A program made the translations under genes and the position numbers. Shown here piece by piece: positions 17,413 through 25,470 of a stretch of DNA of 64,000 nucleotides. Every line of letters begins with the position of its first letter. The first letter of the stretch is position 1. The stretch spans positions 7,413,001 through 7,477,000 of the forward strand of contig NZ_CP015136.1 in NCBI RefSeq assembly GCF_001618865.1, read 5' to 3'. Below the pieces are notes generated by a model, which did no database searches, was not told the DNA's origin, and saw only the letters and a list, made by a program, of their open reading frames with translations. This stretch comes from Luteitalea pratensis. GTDB lineage: Bacteria > Acidobacteriota > Vicinamibacteria > Vicinamibacterales > Vicinamibacteraceae.

Positions 17413-17827
17413 GATTCTGAGCCTTGGGGCGCGTGCTACCGCCCCGTCAGTCCCATGTTGAATATCGGGACATCCAGGGCCGCAAGACCGCGTCCCCCGC
17501 CGAACCTCGCGTACAAGCGGCCGGTCGGCGGCAACCGAAAGACTCCACCCCAAGTTAAGAACGAGGCAGGCAGTCCCACAGCGAACATTGAACGTACCAC
17601 AACTCCCGCTCGAACGACCGGGTGAAGAAAGTCCACCACCTGGCAAGGTGGGTAACGATTTTCCCTTGAAAAGCGAACACTTCTGGCCGATGCCCTACCG
17701 GAGGTAGTGCACCCCGTGGCCCACTTGATGAGTGCGCGGCGGACCTGGCCGACCGATCTAGCGGCGGATGTGCTAGATGTTGAATCGGGTCAGGATGCTG
17801 GCCGCTGTAACGCAACGAGAGAGACCG
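17413..17827 (-). promoter_or_regulatory. Long leader of the exopolysaccharide operon
   Basis: About 415 bp without a gene between the beta-lactamase stop and the NusG-like start. On the minus strand a hairpin with a CCACCT/AGGTGG stem occurs at 17636-17651, and a GC-rich structured stretch lies at about 17440-17540. A leader of this size ahead of a NusG-like gene fits a site where the antiterminator or a riboregulator acts. I cannot place a promoter with confidence and recognise no known riboswitch. Confidence 0.4.
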
Positions 17828-18802
17828 CTACCGAGCGAGGAGCCGCCCTTCCACGCCGGCGCGCGACAGGCGGGAGAAGTACTGGTAAGACGTTCGCGAA
17901 ATCTCGGTGATGGCCTTCTCGCCGGCCTGATCATCGGCGAGGAAACTGGTCATCACGCAAAGCAGGTAAGGACGGCCCTTTACGTCCACCCAGGAGACTT
18001 CGCTGCGCACACCGTCCAGGCCACCGGGCTTGGTGGCCACCGGCACGTCGGCGGGGATACCGGCACGCACCGACGTGGGGCCGTACTCGCGCAGGATGCG
18101 GATCGCCTCCGCCTGGCTCTCCGGACGAAGGCCGCGGCCGGTCCGGATGGCGTCCATCACGGTCACGAGGTCTGAAGCGCTCGCGACGTTCTCGTCGCCG
18201 CGGGCGGCAGCCGCGCTGTCCATCATCCGGCGGCGCAGGCGATAACCGGAGGTCCCCAGTGCCTGCATGTGCGCGTTGATGGCATCCATTCCCAGTGTGT
18301 CGATCAGGACATTGGTCGACGTGTTGTCGCTCAGCAGGATCATCAACAGGGCGTGGTCGCGCAGCGAGAGCACGGGCGAACGGAGACGATTGATGATCCC
18401 CGAGCCGCCGGCGCGGCTGGCCTCCGGCAGGGGCTTTGGATCGTCGAGCACCTCGCGACCAGCGTCGACCTGCACGAAGAGCTCGTAGAGGATCCCGATC
18501 TTGATCGCCGACGCGGTCGGAAATGGCTCGTCGGCACGCCTGGCGAAGCGCTGGCCGGAGGTCACGTCGACAACGAGATAGGCGACGCTGCCGTCGACGG
18601 ACGAAGCCACCTCGTCGAGCCGCCGCGAAAACCGGCCGGCCAGTTCGGCGGGCTTCGTCAGTAATTCAGGCTCACTTCGCTGAACTGCAGAATTCAGAAA
18701 TGAAGTGCGAGTCGCAGCTTCGCCAGAGCCGCTGCGCCGCACTTCAGCATTCAGGAGTGTCCCGCACACTATCAGGACGTACGCCAGCGTCAACGCACGC
18801 AT
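17828..18802 (-). CDS. Class A beta-lactamase-like serine hydrolase
   Basis: A 324-residue protein. A hydrophobic signal segment covers about 4-18. The serine-hydrolase motifs are all present: SAIK at 98-101 (SxxK), SDN at 158-160, GDENVAS with a candidate general-base Glu, and TKPGG near 256 where the KTG box has Pro at the middle position. The family includes true beta-lactamases and related D,D-peptidase-like enzymes; activity against drugs cannot be claimed. Residues roughly 15-48, between signal peptide and domain, are encoded by an intergenic-type repeat (18659-18760), an apparent insertion. The start overlaps the upstream phosphatase stop as TGATG; a GTG one codon earlier is possible. 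Confidence 0.87.
   Translation of the reverse strand: MRALTLAYVLIVCGTLLNAEVRRSGSGEAATRTSFLNSAVQRSEPELLTKPAELAGRFSRRLDEVASSVDGSVAYLVVDVTSGQRFARRADEPFPTASAIKIGILYELFVQVDAGREVLDDPKPLPEASRAGGSGIINRLRSPVLSLRDHALLMILLSDNTSTNVLIDTLGMDAINAHMQALGTSGYRLRRRMMDSAAAARGDENVASASDLVTVMDAIRTGRGLRPESQAEAIRILREYGPTSVRAGIPADVPVATKPGGLDGVRSEVSWVDVKGRPYLLCVMTSFLADDQAGEKAITEISRTSYQYFSRLSRAGVEGRLLAR
18659..18760 (-). repeat. aattcag-family interspersed element inside the beta-lactamase gene
   Basis: The stretch holds aattcaggctcacttcgctg followed by aattcag-type units and gcattcag, the same order as intergenic copies at 24978-25016, 25117-25165 and 28901-28965. Here it is translated between the signal peptide and the catalytic domain. 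Confidence 0.7.
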
Positions 18803-20595
18803 CACAGCGCTCGCACGGCGAGGGCGGTGATGTCGTCGTTCTGCAACGCATCACCCCGGAAGGCCGCGACGGCCTCGAAGATCGCGTCGACGATCTCGCG
18901 GGCACCGGCACCGCGGCGCGATTGGACGACCGCGGCGATGTTGTCACGGCCGAACTCGTCGCCGCTGGAATTCATCGCCTCGGAGACGCCATCGGAGTAG
19001 AACACGAACACGTCGCCTTTCGCGTAAGGCACGATGCACTCGTCGTACTCGATGCCGGGAAACGACCCCAGCGGCACGCCGGTGACGTCGATCCACTCGA
19101 TGTCGCCAGCCGCGGTCATCTTCAGCGGGTAGGGCACGCCGGAGTTCGAGAGCGTCACCGTTCGTCGCTTGACGTCGAACAGGGCGTAGCAGAGCGTGAG
19201 ATACATCTCCAGGAGCTGGCGATCGTGGAGGATGGTGTTCATCGCCTGGAGGACCGTCGACGGCGTGACCGCGGTGCTGACGTACCGCTTGCGGAACGTG
19301 CGGGACCGCACCAGTTCCGAAGCGAAGGCGCTGTAGAGCGCCGCTGGTACGCCCTTGCCGGACACGTCGCCGAGCACGACTACGAGCTGGTTGGCGAGCG
19401 GATCGAGGTAGTCGTGAAAGTCGCCGCCGAGCTCGCGCGCGGCGTCGAAATGCGCGGCGATGTCGAGGCCGCGGATTCTCGACGGCACCTCCTGCGGCAG
19501 CAGCGCCGTCTGCACGCGCTGCGCGATGCGCAGTTCGCGCTCGATACGCGACTGGTTGGTCGCCAGTTCCTGGTAGAGCCGGGCGTTCTGGATGGCGACC
19601 GCGAACTGGCTGGCGAGCAGCGTCGCGAACTCCACCTTGCCGGGATCGAACGCGTCGCGTTGGTCGGTGCTGAGGTCGAGGACGCCGATGCAATCGCCCT
19701 GGTAGAGCAGCGGCACTGCCATCTCCGAGGTCACGGTGTCGAACAGCTCGATGTAGCGCGGATCCTGGCGGACGTCGCCGCTGACGACGACCTCGCGGTG
19801 CAGCGCCGCGTAGCCGGTGATGCCCTCGCCGACGGCAATCGAGGTGACCTTCTCGTTGATGCCATAGGGCGTCGCCAGGTGCTTGACATCGAGCCGCTGG
19901 TTCTGCGGATTGAGCAGCAGGATGGCGAACGCCTTGTAGTCGATGACCTTCAGCGTGGCGGCGGCAAGCCGCTCGAACAACAGGTCGATGTCGAGGATGG
20001 ACGAGATCTCGCGGCTGATTTCGAGCAGCGTCTCGAAGACCCGGGCATCCTTGGCCGCCTGCGTGTACAGCCGCGCGTTCTCGAGCGCGGTGGCGGCGTG
20101 GACGCCGAACTGGCGGACGATCGCCAGGTCCTTCTCGGTGAACGCGTGGCGATGGGCGCTGAGGATGTTGAGCGCGCCGATGGTCCGCGTGCGGTAGACG
20201 AGCGGCACGACGATGGTCGCGCGCATGCCCGGGACGTACCCCTTGTAGTTGGGGTCGTCGTCGAGATCGTTGACCAGCACGGCGCGGCGATCCTGCACCG
20301 CCAGACCGACGAGGCCCTCTCCCACCGGCAGCCGGATCGCTTCGGCGACGCCGCTCGGATAGCCGACCGAGTAGTCCACATGCAGTCCCGTGCCGGTCGG
20401 GTCGAGCATGTAGATGGCGAACGCATCGAACTGGATCAGGCGCTCGATGAGACGGGGAATCGTCTGCAGGAGCTCCTCCAGCGACAGCACCGACATGACC
20501 CGGCGCCCGAGGTCGAACAGCGTTCGCAGCGTGTCGTGATCGCTGATCGACCGCGCCGGCGGCGCTGGATGACTGGACGAAGGGGTCTGGGTCAC
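18802..20595 (-). CDS. GAF-GAF-SpoIIE-type PP2C phosphatase
   Basis: A 597-residue cytoplasmic regulator. Two GAF domains cover about 40-180 and 200-350 (each with the pattern of a strand, then LVYRTRTIGALNI or LLYQGDCIGVLDL), a helical linker carries ERELRIAQRVQTALLPQ, and the C-terminal PP2C domain has ELGGDFHDYL, VVVLGDVSGKGVPAAL, VFYSDGVSEA and QNDDITALAV, with the Asp residues that bind two metals. It should dephosphorylate an anti-sigma antagonist in response to a small ligand; no such partner lies nearby. A longer frame to 21066 runs through fabZ antisense and is rejected; GTG at 20595 is chosen. It faces fabZ across 72 bp. Confidence 0.9.
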   Translation of the reverse strand: MTQTPSSSHPAPPARSISDHDTLRTLFDLGRRVMSVLSLEELLQTIPRLIERLIQFDAFAIYMLDPTGTGLHVDYSVGYPSGVAEAIRLPVGEGLVGLAVQDRRAVLVNDLDDDPNYKGYVPGMRATIVVPLVYRTRTIGALNILSAHRHAFTEKDLAIVRQFGVHAATALENARLYTQAAKDARVFETLLEISREISSILDIDLLFERLAAATLKVIDYKAFAILLLNPQNQRLDVKHLATPYGINEKVTSIAVGEGITGYAALHREVVVSGDVRQDPRYIELFDTVTSEMAVPLLYQGDCIGVLDLSTDQRDAFDPGKVEFATLLASQFAVAIQNARLYQELATNQSRIERELRIAQRVQTALLPQEVPSRIRGLDIAAHFDAARELGGDFHDYLDPLANQLVVVLGDVSGKGVPAALYSAFASELVRSRTFRKRYVSTAVTPSTVLQAMNTILHDRQLLEMYLTLCYALFDVKRRTVTLSNSGVPYPLKMTAAGDIEWIDVTGVPLGSFPGIEYDECIVPYAKGDVFVFYSDGVSEAMNSSGDEFGRDNIAAVVQSRRGAGAREIVDAIFEAVAAFRGDALQNDDITALAVRAL

Positions 20596-20667
20596 GGGTG
20601 GGGCACGCCTGCGGCAGACGAGGCAGAACGGTGCCGCGAGGGTTGGCGGATTATACTTCCGGAGCGC

Positions 20668-21129
20668 ATGGAACTGACCGTCCCCTTCGACTACCAGGCC
20701 ATCGAGCGGATCCTGCCGCATCGATACCCGTTCCTCCTCGTGGACCGCATCACGGAATTCGAGGTGGACACGCGCGTGGTTGGTGTGAAGAACGTCACGG
20801 GCGACGAGAGCTACCTCTCCCGCGTGCACGGACAGGCGCCCGTGTTGCCGCCGACGATCCTGACCGAAGCCGTTGCGCAGGTGGGTGCGATTCTCATCCT
20901 GGCCAAGCCCGAGAACCGCGAAAAGCTCATCTATTTCATGGGGATCGAGCGCGTCCGTTACCGGCGCCCGGTGCATCCCGGCGACACGGTGATCATCGAG
21001 GCCCGCGTGCAGCGCCTGCGCAGCCGGATGGGCGTGCTGAAGGGCGTGGCCCGCGTCGGCGACCACGTCGTCGCCGAGGGCACGATGACCTTCGCGCTCG
21101 GCCCGCGCAACGAGGCGCGGACCGAGTGA
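20668..21129 (+). CDS. fabZ: 3-hydroxyacyl-ACP dehydratase, FabZ-like
   Basis: A 153-residue hotdog-fold dehydratase of fatty-acid elongation. It has ILPHRYPFLLVDRITEF with the catalytic His at about residue 18, the GIERVRYRRPVHPGDTVIIE segment and the ending VVAEGTMTFAL. The catalytic Glu is kept (ILTEAVAQ), but the usual HFPG-x-PxxPGVL stretch before it reads VHGQAPVLPPTI, so this is a divergent member, perhaps a second copy or one tied to a special lipid. It is a lone plus-strand gene convergent with the CsgG-like gene. Length is normal for FabZ. Confidence 0.85.
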   Translation: MELTVPFDYQAIERILPHRYPFLLVDRITEFEVDTRVVGVKNVTGDESYLSRVHGQAPVLPPTILTEAVAQVGAILILAKPENREKLIYFMGIERVRYRRPVHPGDTVIIEARVQRLRSRMGVLKGVARVGDHVVAEGTMTFALGPRNEARTE

Positions 21130-21131
21130 AC

Positions 21132-21196
21132 GGCTTAGGCTTACGGCTTAGGGCTCAAGCCTCAAGCGTCTAGCCTCTAGCCTCTAGCCTCTAGAA
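21132..21196. repeat. Strand-switching heptad array between convergent genes
   Basis: In-phase 7-bp units go from acggctt and agggctc to aagcctc, aagcgtc and three copies of tagcctc. The two halves are near complements and can form a hairpin. It fills the gap between fabZ and the convergent CsgG-like gene and may serve both as a terminator; there is no T-run. Confidence 0.85.
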
Positions 21197-21203
21197 GCAG
21201 CAG

Positions 21204-21932
21204 TTACTGCAGATTGGTCTTCTTCGCCACGAGGTTGGTCAACAGCATCCCGACTGCCTTCTCGGTTGCTTCCCCGAGAATCGTCTCGCGGAACTCCGAC
21301 GATCCCATCGCCACTTCGCCGCCGCCACCTGCGCCGCCACCGCCGGCGGCACCGAGCAGCAGGCCGCTGCGCGATGATTCGGCCTGCCCCTTGGCGCTGA
21401 TCATGATCTCGCCGGTCGACGTGTCGACCATGCGCACGGTGACCGCGACGGTCGCCTTGCCCTTCGACGTGCCGACCTTGCCCAGGCCGAACTTGCCGCC
21501 ACCGAACGCGCCGCCGTTGACGCCGACGTTCTTGTTCTCGGTGCCGAACTTCGTGATCGACCCGACGATCAGGTACTTCACGCCGAGGGCCTTGCCGATC
21601 TTGGCCACCGAGGCCGCGTCCGGCTCAGCCCGTTCGCTATTGGAGAAGTTCTGTTCGGCAAGGATGGCGTCGAGTCGCTTCCGCTCGATGACGCGGAACG
21701 ATCCGTCGTTGACCAGCTCGTCCACGAGGAGATCGGCCACGCCCTTGCCGATGTCCCAGTTGCCCGACCACCACTGCTGGACGCTGCCAAAGTCCATGTC
21801 CAGCACCGCCACGGTCGGGCGCGAGGCGCGGGCCGACTGGGCGGCAGCAAGGTCTGGCGTCGCGACGACAGCCAGGGCAGCGGCACCAGCGGCGACGATC
21901 GAACGAAGGAAGGTACGCATGAACTTCTCCAT
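21204..21932 (-). CDS. CsgG/curli-assembly-like secreted protein
   Basis: A 242-residue protein with a signal peptide ending near AAAQSA. The core follows the CsgG/HfaB pattern: PTVAVLDMDFGS, GKGVADLLVDELVNDGSFRVIERKRLDAILAEQNF, then VKYLIVGSITKFG and VAVTVRMVDTSTGEIMISAKG. A glycine-rich loop (GGGGAGGGG) lies near 200. No lipobox Cys is present, unlike true CsgG, so it may be a periplasmic relative rather than an outer-membrane pore. The ATG at 21932 gives a slightly long n-region; the Met four codons later is an alternative. No curlin genes lie nearby. Confidence 0.8.
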   Translation of the reverse strand: MEKFMRTFLRSIVAAGAAALAVVATPDLAAAQSARASRPTVAVLDMDFGSVQQWWSGNWDIGKGVADLLVDELVNDGSFRVIERKRLDAILAEQNFSNSERAEPDAASVAKIGKALGVKYLIVGSITKFGTENKNVGVNGGAFGGGKFGLGKVGTSKGKATVAVTVRMVDTSTGEIMISAKGQAESSRSGLLLGAAGGGGAGGGGEVAMGSSEFRETILGEATEKAVGMLLTNLVAKKTNLQ

Positions 21933-21960
21933 GACTCTTTCTGGTCCTGCGACTCGAGTC

Positions 21961-21983
21961 GGGCTTCAGCCAGTCTGAAGCCC
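21961..21983. repeat. Perfect-arm palindrome gggcttca...tgaagccc
   Basis: A 23-bp inverted repeat, GGGCTTCAG with TCTGAAGCCC, lies in the 115-bp divergent gap between the CsgG-like gene and the hybrid kinase gene. It resembles the hairpin repeats elsewhere in the window but lacks the GTAG head. Confidence 0.65.
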
Positions 21984-22047
21984 GTGGCGGCGGGGAGGCA
22001 CTCCCCCGGGGGACGAGCGGAGCGCGTGCTAGAGTGGCCCCGCGTTC

Positions 22048-23613
22048 ATGGCCGCACTGATCGAAACGGACGGTCACCCATCGGACGAACAGCCGTGGCT
22101 CGCATTGGTCGCCGCGTTGCCGGTGGGACTCGCCGTGGCGGCCCTCACCGACGAGGGCGCCGGACGCATCCTGGCCGCCAACCCGGCACTCCGCGCACTG
22201 CTGCGTGGCGCCAGCGGTACCCCCCCCGACCTGCTCGACGAGGGCACCTGGGTCGATCTCGAAGAACGCAATCGGCTGCGCGCGGCGCTGCGTGACTCCT
22301 CGGGGATCGTCGACATGCCGGCGCGCCTTCGCCGCGCCGACGGCACCATTGGCTATGTCGAGATCACCGGGTCCCGGGTCCCGGGTACCGGGTACCGGGT
22401 ACCGGGGCCGGTCGATTCAGGGGCGACTGTCTATCTCCTGGTACGAGATGTCGGCGAGCGGCGGCGACGGGAAGAGCAATCCCGGGACCTCTATCAGCAA
22501 CTACTGCAGTCCGAGAAGATGGCGGCGCTGGGCCAGACGATGTCCGGAGTGGCGCACGAGCTGAACAATCCGCTCGGGGCCATCCTCGCGCTGGCCGAGC
22601 GCCTCCGCCTGCAGGGCGCCCGCACGCCGCTGGCCGCTGGCCTGGCCACCCTGCACAAGGAAGCGGAGCGCGCGGCCCGCATCGCGCGCCAGTTGCTCAC
22701 ATTCGCCCGCAAGCGCCACACCACGCGCCTGATGGTCCCGGTCAACGAAGTCGTCGCCGAAACCGTCCGCCTTCGTGAGGCAGACCTGCAGCGTGCGGGC
22801 ATCCGGGTGACGACGTCGCTGGCCGCCGACCTGCCGGACGTGTTCGCGGACCCGCACCAGTTGCAGCAGGTGGTGCTCAACCTGCTGATCAACGCCGAGC
22901 ATGCCCTGCTCCGCAGCGACACCGGTGGCCACGTGCGCGTGCGAACGCTCGCCGTAAGCGCCGACAGCGTCCGAATCGACATCGAGGATGACGGTCCCGG
23001 CATGAGCGAGGAGGTGCTGGGTCACATCTTCGACCCGTTCTTCACCACCAAGGACGTCGGTGAAGGCACCGGGCTCGGTCTGGCTGTCGCACAGGCGATC
23101 GTCGCTGAGCACGGCGGGCGCATCGACGTGACGTCGCAACCCGGCGCAGGCGCCCGGTTCGCGATCGTCCTGCCGGCGGCGGGCGCGACCGTGCACGCCC
23201 CGCGGGCGCGCACCGCTCCCGTGGCCGACACGTCCGACAGGTTCGGGGAAGGGCTGCGCGTGCTGCTCGCCGACGACGAGCCGGCACTGGCGGGTGCCGT
23301 CGCCGACACGCTGCGCGATGCAGGGTTCGACGTGACGATGGCCAGCGACGGCGAGGAGGCGCTGGCCAAGGCACGGGCGCAGACGTTCGACGCGGTGATC
23401 TGCGACCTGCGCATGCCCCGCGTCGATGGCCCGACGTTCTATCGGGCCATTGCGGAGTTCTCGCCCCCTCAGGCGCGGCGGGTGATTTTCGTCACGGGCG
23501 ACGTCACCGGAACCGAAGCCGCGCGCTTCCTCGATGAGAGTGGCTGTCCCTGGCTCGCCAAGCCGTTCCGGCTTGTCGAACTCCTCCGCGTCGTCCGCGA
23601 CATCGTCGGATAG
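22048..23613 (+). CDS. Hybrid histidine kinase with PAS-like sensor and receiver domain
   Basis: A 521-residue cytoplasmic kinase. A PAS-like input domain covers about 18-140; the DHp helix has VAHELNNPL with the phospho-acceptor His at 170; the ATPase domain carries NLLINAEHAL (N box), DDGPGM (G1) and GTGLGLAVAQ (G2) between about 265 and 370; a receiver domain follows with DD near 410, phospho-acceptor Asp 453 in ICDLRMP and Lys 505. The PAS domain contains a translated gggtacc heptad array (residues about 108-119). Its 3' end overlaps the frame of the convergent sigma-factor gene by 145 bp. The signal sensed is unknown. Confidence 0.92.
   Translation: MAALIETDGHPSDEQPWLALVAALPVGLAVAALTDEGAGRILAANPALRALLRGASGTPPDLLDEGTWVDLEERNRLRAALRDSSGIVDMPARLRRADGTIGYVEITGSRVPGTGYRVPGPVDSGATVYLLVRDVGERRRREEQSRDLYQQLLQSEKMAALGQTMSGVAHELNNPLGAILALAERLRLQGARTPLAAGLATLHKEAERAARIARQLLTFARKRHTTRLMVPVNEVVAETVRLREADLQRAGIRVTTSLAADLPDVFADPHQLQQVVLNLLINAEHALLRSDTGGHVRVRTLAVSADSVRIDIEDDGPGMSEEVLGHIFDPFFTTKDVGEGTGLGLAVAQAIVAEHGGRIDVTSQPGAGARFAIVLPAAGATVHAPRARTAPVADTSDRFGEGLRVLLADDEPALAGAVADTLRDAGFDVTMASDGEEALAKARAQTFDAVICDLRMPRVDGPTFYRAIAEFSPPQARRVIFVTGDVTGTEAARFLDESGCPWLAKPFRLVELLRVVRDIVG
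22369..22403 (+). repeat. gggtccc/gggtacc heptad array translated inside the hybrid kinase
   Basis: Five in-phase heptads (two gggtccc, three gggtacc) encode a Gly/Arg/Val/Pro-rich loop in the PAS-like domain, in the same sequence class as the intergenic arrays at 12990 and 35302. Confidence 0.85.
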
Positions 23614-24440
23614 GCGAGCAGCTTGCCCTTGGGGGTCGCGGCGTCGAGCACGGCGTCCGGCGCAACCGCCCGCAGCGTTCGCGCCTCCTGGAGATCGACC
23701 AGCGCCGCCACCATCCGCGACGGGTTGTCGGCGTAACCGCACGTGAGCAGGGCGTCCTTGAGACGCGTCAGGGCACGGGCGTGCAGTTGCGAGATGCGCG
23801 ACTCGTTCACCCCGAGAGCCTGCCCGATCTGCTTCATCGTGGCGTCCTGGAAGTAGTAGAGCGAGAGCAGGCGGCGGTCGCGCGGCTGCAGGAGACTCAT
23901 CGCGGCGCGGAGGCGTTCGCGCCGCTCCAGCGTCACGTACCGGTCGTCCGGAGATGGAGGCGCGGAAGGCACGCACCCCGGGGGCAGGTTCGCGTCCTGC
24001 GCGTCGCCACCGGCGGCGGCCGACGTCGCCTCGATGGTCTTGATGCGGACGATCGTGCGGCCGAGACGCTCCTCGTCGGTTCCGAGATGGGCGGCCAGAT
24101 CAGCCAGGGACGGCTCGCCACCGGTGCTGACGCGCAGTGCCTCACGCGCGGCCTCGAGTTCCCGGCGGACACGGCGGACGCCGCGCGGCCAGGCGTCACG
24201 CCTCAGCGCGTCAATCATGGCGCCGCGGACGCGGCGTTCCGCAAAGGTCTCGAAGCGGATGCCGCGGTCCTCGTCGTAGCGATGCACGGCGTCGATGAGG
24301 CCGAGCATCCCGTCCTGCACGAGGTCGCCGACGTCCACACCCGACGGCATCGAGGCGGCCATCCTGCGCGCAAGTGCTTCCACGAACGCCCGGCTGGCGA
24401 TCACGCGACTCTGCTGGTCTTCACGAAGGGGCTGCAACAC
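23469..24440 (-). CDS. FliA/WhiG-class sigma factor with C-terminal extension
   Basis: A 323-residue sigma-70 family protein of the sigma-28 type. Region 2 carries MLGLIDAVHRYDEDRGIRFETFA and the VRGAMIDALRRDAWPRGVRR helix that is characteristic of FliA; region 3 follows near 95-140; region 4 has LLSLYYFQDATMKQIGQ and VNESRISQLHARAL with the helix-turn-helix. The sigma domains end near 225, while FliA is usually about 240-260 residues, so some 90 residues are extra; the last 48 codons lie antisense to the hybrid kinase gene. The tail is Arg/Ser-rich and may be mere read-through. No flagellar genes are in the window. Confidence 0.85.
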   Translation of the reverse strand: MLQPLREDQQSRVIASRAFVEALARRMAASMPSGVDVGDLVQDGMLGLIDAVHRYDEDRGIRFETFAERRVRGAMIDALRRDAWPRGVRRVRRELEAAREALRVSTGGEPSLADLAAHLGTDEERLGRTIVRIKTIEATSAAAGGDAQDANLPPGCVPSAPPSPDDRYVTLERRERLRAAMSLLQPRDRRLLSLYYFQDATMKQIGQALGVNESRISQLHARALTRLKDALLTCGYADNPSRMVAALVDLQEARTLRAVAPDAVLDAATPKGKLLAYPTMSRTTRRSSTSRNGLASQGQPLSSRKRAASVPVTSPVTKITRRA

Positions 24441-24699
24441 GTCAGTCTCCTGTCACTCGCGCGCCGGCTGGGAGTCGGCGGGACCGGGCTTGGACCGGTG
24501 CCGGTCTTCCCTAGAGCAACCATGGTGCCAAAGGGATGACGGGAGATACTGTCGCCGGGGAATTACTGATAAATGTCTATTCTGTAATGCTTTGGAGACA
24601 TTCGTCGGACTGGCGTCCGGCCGAGCTGTCCTCCAGGGTCCGGCTCACGTGACGGATTTTTGACGAAACAGCAGATCCGTTCGTCGGATTGTTGACGCT

Positions 24700-24912
24700 T
24701 CAGCGTGAGTCCAGGAGACCTTCCGGGAGCTGCCGGCGGATCTCCTTCACCGCGTCGAGTGCACTGACGGCTGCCTGCACGACGTCGGCCGCACGCGTGC
24801 GGGTCCCCGCGTCAGGACAACGCGTCTCGATCAGCTCGGCGTTGACTAGGACGATGCCCAGGTGGTTGTTGAGGCGGTGGAAGAGTTCGGCCAGGGGCCC
24901 AAGGTCTGTCAT
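24700..24912 (-). CDS. Stand-alone histidine-kinase DHp-like mini-protein
   Basis: A 70-residue protein with LFHRLNNHLGIVLVNAELIE at about 10-29, an H-box of the kind found in soluble histidine kinases, followed by a second amphipathic helix (DVVQAAVSALDAVKEIRRQL). That is a complete DHp-like helical hairpin without an ATPase or sensor domain. It could act as a phosphotransfer relay, dimerisation modulator or remnant of a kinase. It lies between the sigma factor gene and the divergently transcribed sigma-54 regulator. The upstream frame does not continue into an ATP-binding domain on this side. Confidence 0.6.
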   Translation of the reverse strand: MTDLGPLAELFHRLNNHLGIVLVNAELIETRCPDAGTRTRAADVVQAAVSALDAVKEIRRQLPEGLLDSR

Positions 24913-24975
24913 GGCGGGCGGATACCGTGAGGTGGTATCGGGCGTTCGGAGCTACGGCTGTAGGAAAACAGGAAT

Positions 24976-25016
24976 TTGGCAATTCAGGCTTCTTTCACGA
25001 CATTCAGAATGAAGTG
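24976..25016. repeat. aattcag-family interspersed element
   Basis: Reads aattcaggcttctttcacga and then cattcagaatgaag, a diverged copy of the element found at 18659-18760 and, on the other strand, at 25117-25165 and 25262-25310. Confidence 0.6.
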
Positions 25017-25090
25017 CGGGGCTGACACCACCTGGCTGCCGCCCCACTGCAGGCCAGCACCGAGCTGGGTTGCGTGGTTCATTCGTCGGT

Positions 25091-25419
25091 GGACTTGTGG
25101 CGCTGGTGGGGCGGCGCTCAATTCTGAATGTCAGCGAAGTGAGCCCGAATTCCGAATTGCCCCGGGCGTGTGCCTGCACGCCGAAGCGGGGGGGTGCAGG
25201 TCAGCATCAGTTGCGCTGCGTAGTTGTTCCCCGGAGGGACTTGTGGCGCTGCTGGAGCTGCGCCTAATTCTGAATGTCAGCGAAGTGAGCCCGAATTCCG
25301 AATTGCCCCGGGCGTGTGCCTGCACGCCGAAGCGGCGGGTACCCCGAGCCTGCGCCCTGGAGGCGGCGGCCCTCCCGTCGTGGTCCGTGTTGAAGGCGTG
25401 CCTGCACGCCGAAGCGGGG
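25091..25419. repeat. Direct duplication of a 100-bp composite repeat upstream of the sigma-54 regulator
   Basis: Two nearly identical 100-bp copies lie at 25091-25190 and 25237-25336, 146 bp apart. Each joins ttgtggcgctg, the aattctgaatgtcagcgaag element, gagcccgaattccgaattgc and a hairpin of the ggcgtg-cctg-cacgcc type followed by gaagcgg. A third copy of only the hairpin part lies at 25395-25419. The block occupies most of the 558-bp gap before the regulator gene; no gene is seen in it. Confidence 0.8.
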
Positions 25420-25470
25420 ACGCCCCGATTCCGACGCCCCCCGCGAAGGCGTGTCAATATATTGGCGCCC

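Noticed and set aside
17413-17827. A known riboswitch such as a c-di-GMP aptamer in the leader of the exopolysaccharide operon
   Set aside because: I looked for the conserved GEMM-type motifs and did not find them; only generic hairpins are visible.
18523-20667. Plus-strand open frame running into fabZ
   Set aside because: It is antisense to the GAF-SpoIIE phosphatase and beta-lactamase genes; only the FabZ part from 20668 shows family motifs.
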